From assembly GCF_026212465.1 (NCBI RefSeq), contig NC_080063.1, positions 3,226,501 to 3,290,500 on the forward strand: a stretch of 64,000 nt of DNA. The letters run 5' to 3'. The DNA comes from Amaranthus tricolor. Its lineage: Eukaryota; Streptophyta; Magnoliopsida; Caryophyllales; Amaranthaceae. How positions within the stretch are numbered: position 1 is the stretch's first letter; every line of letters starts with the position of its first letter. Below are positions 40,001-53,900 of the stretch, piece by piece. The translations under genes were made by a program, and so were the position numbers. The notes beneath the pieces are model-generated. The model searched no databases. It was not told the origin of the DNA and saw nothing but the letters and a program-made list of their open reading frames with translations.

Positions 40001-42839
40001 ATTCTTCATTGATCATTGATCCTTGTTCATTCTTCATCGTTCATTCGTCATTGATCATTGATCCTTGTTCATTCTTCATCGTTCATTCTTCATTGATCAT
40101 TGATCCTTGTTCATTCTTCATCGTTCATTCGCATTGATCCTTGTTTATTCTTTATCGTTCATTCTTCATTGATCATTGATCCTTGTTCATTCTTCATCGT
40201 TCATACTTCATTGATCATTGATCCTTGTTCATTCTTCATCGTTCATTCGTCATTGACCATGGACCCTTGTTCATTATTCATCGTTTATTCTTCATTGATC
40301 ATTGATCCTTGTTCATTCTTCATCGTTCATTCGTCATTGACCATTGACCCTTGTTCATTCTTCATCGTTCATTCTTCATTGGTCATTGATCCTTGTTCAT
40401 TCTTCATCGTTCATTCGTCATTGATCATTGATCCTTGTTCATTCTTCATCGTTCATTCTTCATTGATCATTGATCATTGTTAATTCTTCATTGTTCATTC
40501 GTCATTGATCATTGATCCTTGTTCATTCTTCATCATTCATTCTTCATTTATCATTCATCCTTGTTCATTCTTCATCGTTCATTCTTCATTGATCATTGAT
40601 CCTTGTTCATTCTTCGTCGTTCATTCGTCATTGACCATTAATCCTTGTTCATTCTTCATCTTTCATTCTTCATTGATCATTGATCCTTGTTCATTCTTCG
40701 TCGTTCATTCGTCATTGACCATTAATCCTTGTTCATTCTTCATCTTTCATTCTTCATTGATCCTTGATCCTTGTTCATTCTTCTTCGTTCATTCGTCATT
40801 GACCATTGATCCTTGTTCATTCTTCATCGTTCATTCTTCATTGATCATTAATCCTTGTTCATTTTTCATCGTTCATTCGTCATTGATCATTGATCCTTGT
40901 TCATTCTTCATCGTTCATTCTTCATTGATCATTGATCCTTGTTCATTCTTCATCGTTCATTCTTCATTTATCATTGATCCTTGTTGATTCTTCATCGTTC
41001 ATTCGTCATTGATCATTGATCCTTATTCATTCTTCATCGTTCATTCTTCATTGATCATTGATCCTTGTTCATTCTTCATCGTTCATTCGTCATTGACCAT
41101 TGATCCTTGTTCATTCTTCACCGTTCATTCTTCATTGATCAATGATCCTTGTTCATTCTTCATTGTTCATTCGTCATTGATCATTGATTCTTGTTCATTC
41201 TTCATCGTTCATTCTTCATTTATCATTCATCCGTGTTCATTCTTCATCGTTCATTCTACATTGATCATTGATCCTTGTTCATTCTTTATCGTTCATTCGT
41301 CATTGACCATTAATCCTTGTTCATTCTTCATCGTTCATTCTTCATTGATCATTGATCCTTGTTCATTCTTCATCGTTCATTCATCATTGATCATTGATCC
41401 TTGTTCATTCTTCATCGTTCATTCTTCATTGATCATTGATCCTTGTTCATTCTTCATCGTTCATTCTTCATTGATCATTAATCCTTGTTCATTTTTCATC
41501 GTTCATTCGTCATTAATCATTGATCCTTGTTCATTCTTCATCGTTCATTCTTCATTGATCATTGATCCTTGTTCATTCTTCATCGCTCATTCTTCATTTA
41601 TCATTGATCCTTGTTCATTCTTCATCGTTCATTCGTCATTGACCATTAATCCTTTTTCATTCTTCATCGTTCATTCGTCATTGATCATTGATCCTTGTTC
41701 ATTCTTCATCGTTCATACTTCATTGATCATTGATCCTTGTTCATTCTTCATCGTTCATTCGCCATTGACACTTGACCCTTGTTCATTTTTCATCGTTCAT
41801 TCTTCATTGATCATTAATCCTTGTTCATTCTTCATCGTTCATTCGTCATTGATCATTGATCCTTGTTCATTCTTCATCGTTCAAACTTCATTGATCATTG
41901 ATCCGTGTTCATTCTTCATTGTTCATTCGTCATTGAACATTGATCCTTGTTCATTCTTCATCGTTCATTCTTCATTTATCATTCATCCTTGTTCATTCTT
42001 CATCGTTCATTCTTCATTGATCATTGATCCTTGTTCATTCCTTATCGTTCAATCTTCATTGATCATTGATCCTTGTTCATTCTTGATCGTTCATTCTTCA
42101 TTGATCATTGATCCTTGTTCATTCATCATCGTTCATTCGTCATTGATCATTGATCCTATTTCATTCTTCATCGTTCATTCTTCATTGATCATTGATCCTT
42201 GTTCATTCTTCATCGTTCATTCGCATTGATCCTTGTTTATTCTTTATCGTTCATTCTTCATTGATCATTGATCCTTGTTCATTCTTCATCGTTCATACTT
42301 CATTGATCATTGATCCTTGTTCATTCTTCATCGTTCATTCTTCATTGATCATTGATCCTTGTTCATTCTTCATCGTTCATTCGTCATTGACCATTAATCC
42401 TTTTTTATTCTTCATCGTTCATTCTTCATTGATCATTGATCCTTGTTCATTCTTCATCGTTCATACTTCATTGATCATTGATCCTTGTTCATTCTTCATT
42501 GTTCATTCGTCATTGACACTTGACCCTTGTTCATTCTTCATCGTTCATTCTTCATTGATCATTAATCCTTGTTCATTCTTCATCGTTCATTCGTCATTGA
42601 TCATTGATCCTTGTTCATTCTTCATCGTTCATTCTTCATTGAGCATTGATCCGTGTTCATTCTTCATTGTTTATTCGTCAATGATCATTGATCCTTGTTC
42701 ATTCTTCATCGTTCATTCTTCATTTATCATTCATCCTTGTTCATTCTTCATCGTTCATTCTTCATTGATCATTGATCCTTGTTCATTCTTCATCGTTCAA
42801 TCTTCATTGATCATTGATCCTTGTTCATTCTTCATCTTT
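37080..42839. repeat. 5.75-kb block, copy 2
   Basis: Copy of 30990-36740, with junctions at 37802, 38466, 39466, 40137 and 42229. About 340 bp of other monomers separate the two copies. Private changes include a CATCGATC variant near 37757, a TTTAAAC stop variant near 39118 and the 7-bp insertion near 39925. Similarity stops near 42839, where TTTCATTC and GATTATTG variants appear. Confidence 0.85.
39925..39931. repeat. 7-bp heptamer insertion
   Basis: The h2 heptamer is present twice (GATCATTGATCATTGATCC instead of GATCATTGATCC). The junction spacing 39466-40137 is therefore 671 bp, not 664, and the open frame breaks here. This shows that single heptamers can still be gained. Confidence 0.9.
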
Positions 42840-45480
42840 CATTCTTCATTGATTATTGATCCTTGTTCATTCTTCATCGTTCATTCGTCATTGATCATTG
42901 ATCCTTGTTCATTCTTCATCGTTCATTCTTCATTGATCATTGATCCTTGTTTATTCTTCATCGTTCATTCGCATTGATCCTTGTTTATTCTTTATCGTTA
43001 ATTCTTCATTGATCATTGATCCTTGTTCATTCTTCATCGTTCATACTTCATTGATCATTGATCCTTGTTCATTCTTCATCGTTCATTCGTCATTGACCAT
43101 GGACCCTTGTTCATTCTTCATCGTTTATTCTTCATTGATCATTGATCCTTGTTCATTCTTCATCGTTCATTCGTCATTGACCATTGACCCTTGTTCATTC
43201 TTCATCGTTCATTCTTCATTGATCATTGATCCTTGTTCATTCTTCATCGTTCATTCTTCATTGATCATTGATCCTTGTTCATTCTTCATCGTTCATTCTT
43301 CATTGATCATTGATCCTTGTTAATTCTTCATTGTTCATTCGTCATTGATCATTGATCCTTGTTCATTCTTCATCATTCATTCTTCATTTATCATTCATCC
43401 TTGTTCATTCTTCATCGTTCATTCTTCATTGATCATTGATCCTTGTTCATTCTTCGTCGTTCATTCGTCATTGACCATTAATCCTTGTTCATTCTTCATC
43501 TTTCATTCTTCATTGATCATTGATCCTTGTTCATTCTTCGTCGTTCGTTCGTCATTGACCATTAATCCTTGTTCATTCTTCATCTTTCATTCTTCATTGA
43601 TCATTGATCCTTGTTCATTCTTCTTCGTTCATTCGTCATTGACCATTGATCCTTGTTCATTCTTCATCGTTCATTCTTCAATGATCATTGATCCTTGTTC
43701 ATTCTTCATCGTTCATTTTTCATTGATCATTGATCCTTGTTCATTCTTCATCGTTCATTCTTCATTGCTCATTGATCCTTGTTCATTCTTCATCGTTCAT
43801 TCGTCATTGATCATTAATCCTTGTTCATTATTCATCGTTCATTCTTCATTGATCATTGATCCTTGTTCATTCTTCATCGTTCATTCTTCATTGATCATTG
43901 ATCCTTGTTCATTCTTCATCGTTCATTCTTCATTGATCATTGATCCTTGTTCATTCATCATCATTCAATCTTCATTTATCCTTGTTCATTCTTCATCGTT
44001 CATTCGTCATTGACCATTGATCCTTTTTCATTCTTCATCGTTCATTCTTCATTGATCATTGATCCTTGTTCATTCTTCATCGTTCATTCTTCATTGATCA
44101 ATGATCCTTGTTCATTCTTCATCGTTCATTCGTCATTGATCATTGATCCTTGTTCATTCTTCATCGTTCATTCTTCATTGATCATTGATCCTTGTTCATT
44201 CTTCATCGTTCATTCTTCATTGATCATTGATCCTTGTTCATTCTTCATCATTCATTCGTCATTGAGTATTGATCCTTTTTCATTCTTCATCGTTCATTCT
44301 TCATTGATCATTGATCCTTGTACATTCTTCATCGTTCATTCGTCATTGAGCATTGATCCTTATTCATTCTTCATCGTTCATTCTTCATTGATCTTTGATC
44401 CTTGTTCATTCTTCATCATTCATTCGTCATTGACCATTGATCCTTGTTCATTCTTCACCATTCATTCTTCATTGATCATTGATCCTTGTTCATTCTTCAT
44501 CGTTCATTCGTCATTGATCATTGATCCTCATTCATTCTTCATCGCTCATTCTTCATTGATCATTGATCCTTGTTCATTCTTCATCGTTCATTCGTCATTG
44601 ATCATTGATCCTTGTTCATTCTTCATCATTCATTCTTCATTGATCATTAATCCTTGTTCATTCTTCATCGGTCATTCCTCATTGATCATTGATCCTTGTT
44701 CATTCTTAATCGTTCATTCGTCATTGATCATTGATCCTTGTTCATTCTTCATCGTTCATTCTTCATTGATCAATGATCCTTGTTCATTCTTCTTCGTTCA
44801 TTCGTCATTGACCATTGATCCTTGTTCATTCTTCATCGTTCATTCTTCAATGATCATTGATCCTTGTTCATTCTTCATCGTTCATTTTTCATTGATCATT
44901 GATCCTTGTTCATTCTTCATCGTTCATTCTTCATTGCTCATTGATCCTTGTTCATTCTTCATCGTTCATTCGTCATTGATCATTAATCCTTGTTCATTCT
45001 TCATCGTTCATACTTCATTGATCATTGATCCTTGTTCATTCTTCATCGCTCATTCTTCATTTATCATTGATCCTTGTTCATTCTTCATCGTTCATTCGTC
45101 ATTGACCATTAATCCTTTTTCATTCTTCATCGTTCATTTGTCATTGATCATTGATCCTTGTTCATTCTTCATCGTTCATACTTCATTGATCATTGATCCT
45201 TGTTCATTCTTCATCGTTCATTCGCCATTGACACTTGACCCTTGTTCATTTTTCATCGTTCATTCTTCATTGATCATTAATCCTTGTTCATTCTTCATCG
45301 TTCATTCGTCATTGATCATTGATCCTTGTTCATTTTTCATCGTTCAAACTTCATTGATCATTGATCCGTGTTCATTCTTCATTGTTCATTCGTCATTGAA
45401 CATTGATCCTTGTTCATTCTTCATCGTTCATTCTTCATTTATCATTCATCCTTGTTCATTCTTAATCGTTCATTCGTCAT
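41400..45480. repeat. 4.1-kb block, copy 1
   Basis: The series, including junctions at 42229 and 42977 and the 7-bp deletion near 43977, recurs at about 50963-55085. The offset is 9,563 up to about 44170 and 9,605 after that, because the right-hand copy has one extra monomer (the ATCCTTA monomer near 53757). Confidence 0.8.
43970..43984. repeat. 7-bp heptamer deletion marker
   Basis: One h2 heptamer is missing, so the sequence reads TTCATTTATCCTTG. The same loss is found near 53540, 58717 and 62222, at offsets of 9,563, 5,177 and 3,505 bp, and explains why the junction intervals containing it are 42n-15. A single event carried along by block duplication is the simplest reading. Confidence 0.9.
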
Positions 45481-46016
45481 TGATCATTGATCCTTGTTCA
45501 TTCTTCATCGTTCATACTTCATTGATCATTGATCCTTGTTCATTCTTCATCGCTCATTCTTCATTTATCATTGATCCTTGTTCATTCTTCATCGTTCATT
45601 CGTCATTGACCATTAATCCTTTTTCATTCTTCATCGTTCATTTGTCATTGATCATTGATCCTTGTTCATTCTTCATCGTTCATACTTCATTGATCATTGA
45701 TCCTTGTTCATTCTTCATCGTTCATTCGCCATTGACACTTGACCCTTGTTCATTTTTCATCGTTCATTCTTCATTGATCATTAATCCTTGTTCATTCTTC
45801 ATCGTTCATTCGTCATTGATCATTGATCCTTGTTCATTTTTCATCGTTCAAACTTCATTGATCATTGATCCGTGTTCATTCTTCATTGTTCATTCGTCAT
45901 TGAACATTGATCCTTGTTCATTCTTCATCGTTCATTCTTCATTTATCATTCATCCTTGTTCATTCTTAATCGTTCATTCGTCATTGATCATTGATCCTTG
46001 TTCATTCTTCATCGTT
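45009..46016. repeat. 504-bp local tandem duplication
   Basis: The series from the TTCATAC monomer at 45009 to about 45512 is repeated from 45513 to about 46016 (12 monomers). Both copies contain the rare TTTGTCATTG h1 context and a TTCATTTTTCATCG variant just before TTCAAAC. Neighbouring spacings of 1,260 bp (44771 to 46031) and 672 bp (46031 to 46703) between CAATGATCC monomers show further local copying in whole monomers. Confidence 0.85.
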
Positions 46017-49000
46017 CATTCTTCATTGATCAATGATCCTTGTTCATTCTTCTTCGTTCATTCGTCATTGACCATTGATCCTTGTTCATTCTTCATCGTT
46101 CATTCTTCAATGATCATTGATCCTTGTTCATTCTTCATCGTTCATTTTTCATTGATCATTGATCCTTGTTCATTCTTCATCGTTCATTCTTCATTGCTCA
46201 TTGATCCTTGTTCATTCTTCATCGTTCATTCGTCATTGATCATTAATCCTTGTTCATTCTTCATCGTTCATACTTCATTGATCATTGATCCTTGTTCATT
46301 CTTCATCGCTCATTCTTCATTTATCATTGATCCTTGTTCATTCTTCATCGTTCATTCGTCATTGACCATTAATCCTTTTTCATTCTTCATCGTTCATTCG
46401 TCATTGATCATTGATCCTTGTTCATTCTTCATCGTTCATACTTCATTGATCATTGATCCTTGTTCATTCTTCATCGTTCATTCGCCATTGACACTTGACC
46501 CTTGTTCATTTTTCATCGTTCATTCTTCATTGATCATTAATCCTTGTTCATTCTTCATCGTTCATTCGTCATTGATCATTGATCCTTGTTCATTCTTCAT
46601 CGTTCAAACTTCATTGATCATTGATCCTTGTTTATTCTTCATTGTTCATTCGTCATTGAACATTGATCCTTGTTCATTCTTCATCGTTCATTCTTCATTG
46701 ATCAATGATCCTTGTTCATTCTTCTTCGTTCATTCGTCATTGACCATTGATCCTTGTTCATTCTTCATCGTTCATTCTTCAATGATCATTGATCCTTGTT
46801 CATTCTTCATCGTTCATTTTTCATTGATCATTGATCCTTGTTCATTCTTCATCGTTCATTCTTCATTGCTCATTGATCCTTGTTCATTCTTCATCGTTCA
46901 TTCGTCTTTGATCATTAATCCTTGTTCATTCTTCATCGTTCATACTTCATTGATCATTGATCCTTGTTCATTCTTCATCGCTCATTCTTCATTTATCATT
47001 GATCCTTGTTCATTCTTCATCGTTCATTCGTCATTGACCATTAATCCTTTTTCATTCTTCATCGTTCATTCGTCATTGATCATTGATCCTTGTTCATTCT
47101 TCATCGTTCATACTTCATTGATCATTGATCCTTGTTCATTCTTCATCGTTCATTCGCCATTGACACTTGACCCTTGTTCATTTTTCATCGTTCATTCTTC
47201 ATTGATCATTAATCCTTGTTCATTCTTCATCGTTCATTCGTCATTGATCATTGATCCTTGTTCATTCTTCATCGTTCAAACTTCATTGATCATTGATCCG
47301 TGTTCATTCTTCATTGTTCATTCGTCATTGAACATTGATCCTTGTTCATTCTTCATCGTTCGTTCTTCATTTATCATTCATCCTTGTTCATTCTTCATCG
47401 TTCATTCTTCATTGATCATTGATCCTTGTTCATTCCTTATCGTTCAATCTTCATTGATCATTGATCCTTGTTCATTCTTGATCGTTCATTCTTCATTGAT
47501 CATTGATCCTTGTTCATTCATCATCGTTCATTCGTCATTGATCATTGATCCTATTTCATTCTTCATCGTTCATTCTTCATTGATCATTGATCCTTGTTCA
47601 TTCTTCATCGTTCATTCGCATTGATCCTTGTTTATTCTTTATCGTTCATTCTTCATTGATCATTGATCCTTGTTCATTGTTCATCGTTCATACTTCATTG
47701 ATCATTGATCCTTGTTCATTCTTCATCGTTCATTCTTCATTGATCATTGATCCTTGTTCATTCTTCATCGTTCATTCTTCATTGATCATTAATCCTTGTT
47801 CATTTTTCATCGTTCATTCGTCATTAATCATTGATCCTTGTTCATTCTTCATCGTTCATTCTTCATTGATCATTGATCCTTGTTCATTCTTCATCGTTCA
47901 TTCTTCATTTATCATTGATCCTTGTTCATTCTTCATCGTTCATTCTTCATTGATCATTGATCCTTGTTCATTCTTCGTCGTTCATTCGTCATTGACCATT
48001 AATCCTTGTTCATTCTTCATCTTTCATTCTTCATTGATCCTTGATCCTTGTTCATTCTTCTTCGTTCATTCGTCATTGACCATTGATCCTTGTTCATTCT
48101 TCATCGTTCATTCTTCATTGATCATTAATCCTTGTTCATTTTTCATCGTTCATTCGTCATTGATCATTGATCCTTGTTCATTCTTCATCGTTCATTCTTC
48201 ATTGATCATTGATCCTTGTTCATTCTTCATCGTTCATTCTTCATTTATCATTGATCCTTGTTGATTCTTCATCGTTCATTCGTCATTGATCATTGATCCT
48301 TATTCATTCTTCATCGTTCATTCTTCATTGATCATGGATCCTTGTTCATTCTTCATCGTTCATTCGTCATTGACCATTGATCCTTGTTCATTCTTCACCG
48401 TTCATTCTTCATTGATCATTGATCCTTGTTCATTCTTCATTGTTCTTTCGTCATTGATCATTGATTCTTGTTCATTCTTCATCGTTCATTCTTCATTTAT
48501 CATTCATCCGTGTTCATTCTTCATCGTTCATTCTACATTGATCATTGATCCTTGTTCATTCTTTATCGTTCATTCGTCATTGACCATTAATCCTTGTTCA
48601 TTCTTCATCGTTCATTCTTCATTGATCATTGATCCTTGTTCATTCTTCATCGTTCATTCATCATTGATCATTGATCCTTGTTCATTCTTCATCGTTCATT
48701 CTTCATTTATCATTGATCCTTGTTCATTCTTCATCGTTCATTCTTCATTGATCATTAATCCTTGTTCATTTTTCATCGTTCATTCGTCATTAATCATTGA
48801 TCCTTGTTCATTCTTCATCGTTCATTCTTCATTGATCATTGATCCTTGTTCATTCTTCATCGTTCATTCTTCATTTATCATTGATCCTTGTTCATTCTTC
48901 ATCGTTCATTCGTCATTGACCATTAATCCTTTTTCATTCTTCATCGTTCATTCGTCATTGATCATTGATCCTTGTTCATTCTTCATCGTTGATACTTCAT

Positions 49001-50962
49001 TGATCATTGATCCTTGTTCATTCTTCATCGTTCATTCGCCATTGACACTTGACCCTTGTTCATTTTTCATCGTTCATTCTTCATTGATCATTAATCCTTG
49101 TTCATTCTTCATCGTTCATTCGTCATTGATCATTGATCCTTGTTCATTCTTCATCGTTCAAACTTCATTGATCATTGATCCGTGTTCATTCTTCATTGTT
49201 CATTCGTCATTGAACATTGATCCTTGTTCATTCTTCATCGTTCATTCTTCATTTATCATTCATCCTTGTTCATTCTTCATCGTTCATTCTTCATTGATCA
49301 TTGATCCTTGTTCATTCCTTATCGTTCAATCTTCATTGATCATTGATCCTTGTTCATTCTTGATCGTTCATTCTTCATTGATCATTGATCCTTGTTCATT
49401 CATCATCGTTCATTCGTCATTGATCATTGATCCTATTTCATTCTTCATCGTTCATTCTTCATTGATCATTGATCCTTGTTCATTCTTCATCGTTCATTCG
49501 CATTGATCCTTGTTTATTCTTTATCGTTCATTCTTCATTGATCATTGATCCTTGTTCATTCTTCATCGTTCATACTTCATTGATCATTGATCCTTGTTCA
49601 TTCTTCATCGTTCATTCTTCATTGATCATTGATCCTTGTTCATTCTTCATCGTTCATTCGTCATTGACCATTAATCCTTTTTTATTCTTCATCGTTCATT
49701 CTTCATTGATCATTGATCCTTGTTCATTCTTCATCGTTGATACTTCATTGATCATTGATCCTTGTTCATTCTTCATCGTTCATTCGCCATTGACACTTGA
49801 CCCTTGTTCATTTTTCATCGTTCATTCTTCATTGATCATTAATCCTTGTTCATTCTTCATCGTTCATTCGTCATTGATCATTGATCCTTGTTCATTCTTC
49901 ATCGTTCAAACTTCATTGATCATTGATCCGTGTTCATTCTTCATTGTTCATTCGTCATTGAACATTGATCCTTGTTCATTCTTCATCGTTCATTCTTCAT
50001 TTATCATTCATCCTTGTTCATTCTTCATCGTTCATTCTTCATTGATCATTGATCCTTGTTCATTCCTTATCGTTCAATCTTCATTGATCATTGATCCTTG
50101 TTCATTCTTGATCGTTCATTCTTCATTGATCATTGATCCTTGTTCATTCATCATCGTTCATTCGTCATTGATCATTGATCCTATTTCATTCTTCATCGTT
50201 CATTCTTCATTGATCATTGAACCTTGTTCATTCTTCATCGTTCATTCGCATTGATCCTTGTTTATTCTTTATCGTTCATTCTTCATTGATCATTGATCCT
50301 TGTTCATTCTTCATCGTTCATACTTCATTGATCATTGATCCTTGTTCATTCTTCATCGTTCATTCTTCATTGATCATTGATCCTTGTTCATTCTTCATCG
50401 TTCATTCGTCATTGACCATTAATCCTTTTTTATTCTTCATCGTTCATTCTTCATTGATCATTGATCCTTGTTCATTCTTTATCGTTCATTCTTCATTGAT
50501 CATTGATCCTTGTTCATTCTTCATCGTTCAATCTTCATTGATCATTGATCCTTGTTCATTCTTCATCTTTCATTCTTCATTGATTATTGATCCTTGTTCA
50601 TTCTTCATCGTTCATTCGTCATTGATCATTGATCCTTGTTCATTCTTCATCGTTCATTCTTCATTGATCATTGATCCTTGTTTATTCTTCATCGTTCATT
50701 CGCATTGATCCTTGTTTATTCTTTATCGTTAATTCTTCATTGATCATTGATCCTTGTTCATTCTTCATCGTTCATACTTCATTGATCATTGATCCTTGTT
50801 CATTCTTCATCGTTCATTCGTCATTGACCATGGACCCTTGTTCATTCTTCATCGTTTATTCTTCATTGATCATTGATCCTTGTTCATTCTTCATCGTTCA
50901 TTCGTCATTGACCATTGACCCTTGTTCATTCTTCATCGTTCATTCATCATTGATCATTGATC
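46017..50962. repeat. Mosaic of reused blocks
   Basis: No gene. About 48030-49600 follows about 40750-42320 (offset 7,277) and, further back, about 34650-36220 (offset 13,376). About 50500-50962 resembles about 42770-43230 (junctions 50708 and 42977, offset 7,731). Junctions end at 47624, 49506, 50254 and 50708. The interval 50254-50708 is the shortest in the window, 454 bp or 11 monomers minus 8. Confidence 0.7.
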
Positions 50963-53900
50963 CTTGTTCATTCTTCATCGTTCATTCTTCATTGATCATT
51001 GATCCTTGTTCATTCTTCATCGTTCATTCTTCATTGATCATTAATCCTTGTTCATTTTTCATCGTTCATTCGTCATTAATCATTGATCCTTGTTCATTCT
51101 TCATCGTTCATTCTTCATTGATCATTGATCCTTGTTCATTCTTCATCGTTCATTCTTCATTTATCATTGATCCTTGTTCATTCTTCATCGTTCATTCGTC
51201 ATTGACCATTAATCCTTTTTCATTCTTCATCGTTCATTCGTCATTGATCATTGATCCTTGTTCATTCTTCATCGTTCATACTTCATTGATCATTGATCCT
51301 TGTTCATTCTTCATCGTTCATTCGCCATTGACACTTGACCCTTGTTCATTTTTCATCGTTCATTCTTCATTGATCATTAATCCTTGTTCATTCTTCATCG
51401 TTCATTCGTCATTGATCATTGATCCTTGTTCATTCTTCATCGTTCAAACTTCATTGATCATTGATCCGTGTTCATTCTTCATTGTTCATTCGTCATTGAA
51501 CATTGATCCTTGTTCATTCTTCATCGTTCATTCTTCATTTATCATTCATCCTTGTTCATTCTTCATCGTTCATTCTTCATTGATCATTGATCCTTGTTCA
51601 TTCCTTATCGTTCAATCTTCATTGATCATTGATCCTTGTTCATTCTTGATCGTTCATTCTTCATTGATCATTGATCCTTGTTCATTCATCATCGTTCATT
51701 CGTCATTGATCATTGATCCTATTTCATTCTTCATCGTTCATTCTTCATTGATCATTGATCCTTGTTCATTCTTCATCGTTCATTCGCATTGATCCTTGTT
51801 TATTCTTTATCGTTCATTCTTCATTGATCATTGATCCTTGTTCATTCTTCATCGTTCATACTTCATTGATCATTGATCCTTGTTCATTCTTCATCGTTCA
51901 TTCTTCATTGATCATTGATCCTTGTTCATTCTTCATCGTTCATTCGTCATTGACCATTAATCCTTTTTTATTCTTCATCGTTCATTCTTCATTGATCATT
52001 GATCCTTGTTCATTCTTCATCGTTCATACTTCATTGATCATTGATCCTTGTTCATTCTTCATTGTTCATTCGTCATTGACACTTGACCCTTGTTCATTCT
52101 TCATCGTTCATTCTTCATTGATCATTAATCCTTGTTCATTCTTCATCGTTCATTCGTCATTGATCATTGATCCTTGTTCATTCTTCATCGTTCATTCTTC
52201 ATTGATCATTGATCCGTGTTCATTCTTCATTGTTTATTCGTCAATGATCATTGATCCTTGTTCATTCTTCATCGTTCATTCTTCATTTATCATTCATCCT
52301 TGTTCATTCTTCATCGTTCATTCTTCATTGATCATTGATCCTTGTTCATTCTTCATCGTTCAATCTTCATTGATCATTGATCCTTGTTCATTCTTCATCT
52401 TTCATTCTTCATTGATTATTGATCCTTGTTCATTCTTCATCGTTCATTCGTCATTGATCATTGATCCTTGTTCATTCTTCATCGTTCATTCTTCATTGAT
52501 CATTGATCCTTGTTTATTCTTCATCGTTCATTCGCATTGATCCTTGTTTATTCTTTATCGTTAATTCTTCATTGATCATTGATCCTTGTTCATTCTTCAT
52601 CGTTCATACTTCATTGATCATTGATCCTTGTTCATTCTTCATCGTTCATTCGTCATTGACCATGGACCCTTGTTCATTCTTCATCGTTTATTCTTCATTG
52701 ATCATTGATCCTTGTTCATTCTTCATCGTTCATTCGTCATTGACCATTGACCCTTGTTCATTCTTCATCGTTCATTCTTCATTGATCATTGATCCTTGTT
52801 CATTCTTTATCGTTCATTCGTCATTGATCATTGATCCTTGTTCATTCTTCATCGTTCATTCTTCATTGATCATTGATCCTTGTTAATTCTTCATTGTTCA
52901 TTCGTCATTGATCATTGATCCTTGTTCATTCTTCATCATTCATTCTTCATTTATCATTCATCCTTGTTCATTCTTCATCGTTCATTCTTCATTGATCATT
53001 GATCCTTGTTCATTCTTCGTCGTTCATTCGTCATTGACCATTAATCCTTGTTCATTCTTCATCTTTCATTCTTCATTGATCATTGATCCTTGTTCATTCT
53101 TCGTCGTTCGTTCGTCATTGACCATTAATCCTTGTTCATTCTTCATCTTTCATTCTTCATTGATCATTGATCCTTGTTCATTCTTCTTCGTTCATTCGTC
53201 ATTGACCATTGATCCTTGTTCATTCTTCATCGTTCATTCTTCAATGATCATTGATCCTTGTTCATTCTTCATCGTTCATTTTTCATTGATCATTGATCCT
53301 TGTTCATTCTTCATCGTTCATTCTTCATTGCTCATTGATCCTTGTTCGTTCTTCATCGTTCATTCGTCATTGATCATTAATCCTTGTTCATTATTCATCG
53401 TTCATTCTTCATTGATCATTGATCCTTGTTCATTCTTCATCGTTCATTCTTCATTGATCATTGATCCTTGTTCATTCTTCATCGTTCATTCTTCATTGAT
53501 CATTGATCCTTGTTCATTCATCATCATTCAATCTTCATTTATCCTTGTTCATTCTTCATCGTTCATTCGTCATTGACCATTGATCCTTTTTCATTCTTCA
53601 TCGTTCATTCTTTATTGATCATTGATCCTTGTTCATTCTTCATCGTTCATTCTTCATTGATCAATGATCCTTGTTCATTCTTCATCGTTCATTCGTCATT
53701 GATCATTGATCCTTGTTCATTCTTCATCGTTCATTCTTCATTGATCATTGATCCTTATTCATTCTTCATCGTCCATTCTTCATTGATCATTGATCCTTGT
53801 TCATTCTTCATCGTTCATTCTTCATTGATCATTGATCCTTGTTCATTCTTCATCATTCATTCGTCATTGAGTATTGATCCTTTTTCATTCTTCATCGTTC

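Larger units (their letters stand above)
43947..47624 (+). other. Longest open stretch, 1,225 codons; not considered a gene
   Basis: One plus-strand frame is open here because no 8-bp junction or stop variant falls between the 7-bp deletion near 43977 and the junction ending at 47624. It would encode about 87 copies of the 14-residue unit SSLIIDPCSFFIVH with point variants, and nothing else: no signal peptide followed by a different domain, no conserved fold, no unique ends. The start is a TTG inside a monomer. A hydrophobic repeat with one Cys per unit would be unusual as a protein. I regard it as a consequence of a 42-bp period without a stop in this frame. Expression data could change that view. 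Confidence 0.85.

Noticed and set aside
43947..47624. A 1,225-residue repeat protein gene
   Set aside because: Same translation of the monomer. The length reflects absence of the 8-bp junction over 3.7 kb, and relatives of this stretch (53510-56053, 58687-60474 and 62192-63979) have quite different lengths.
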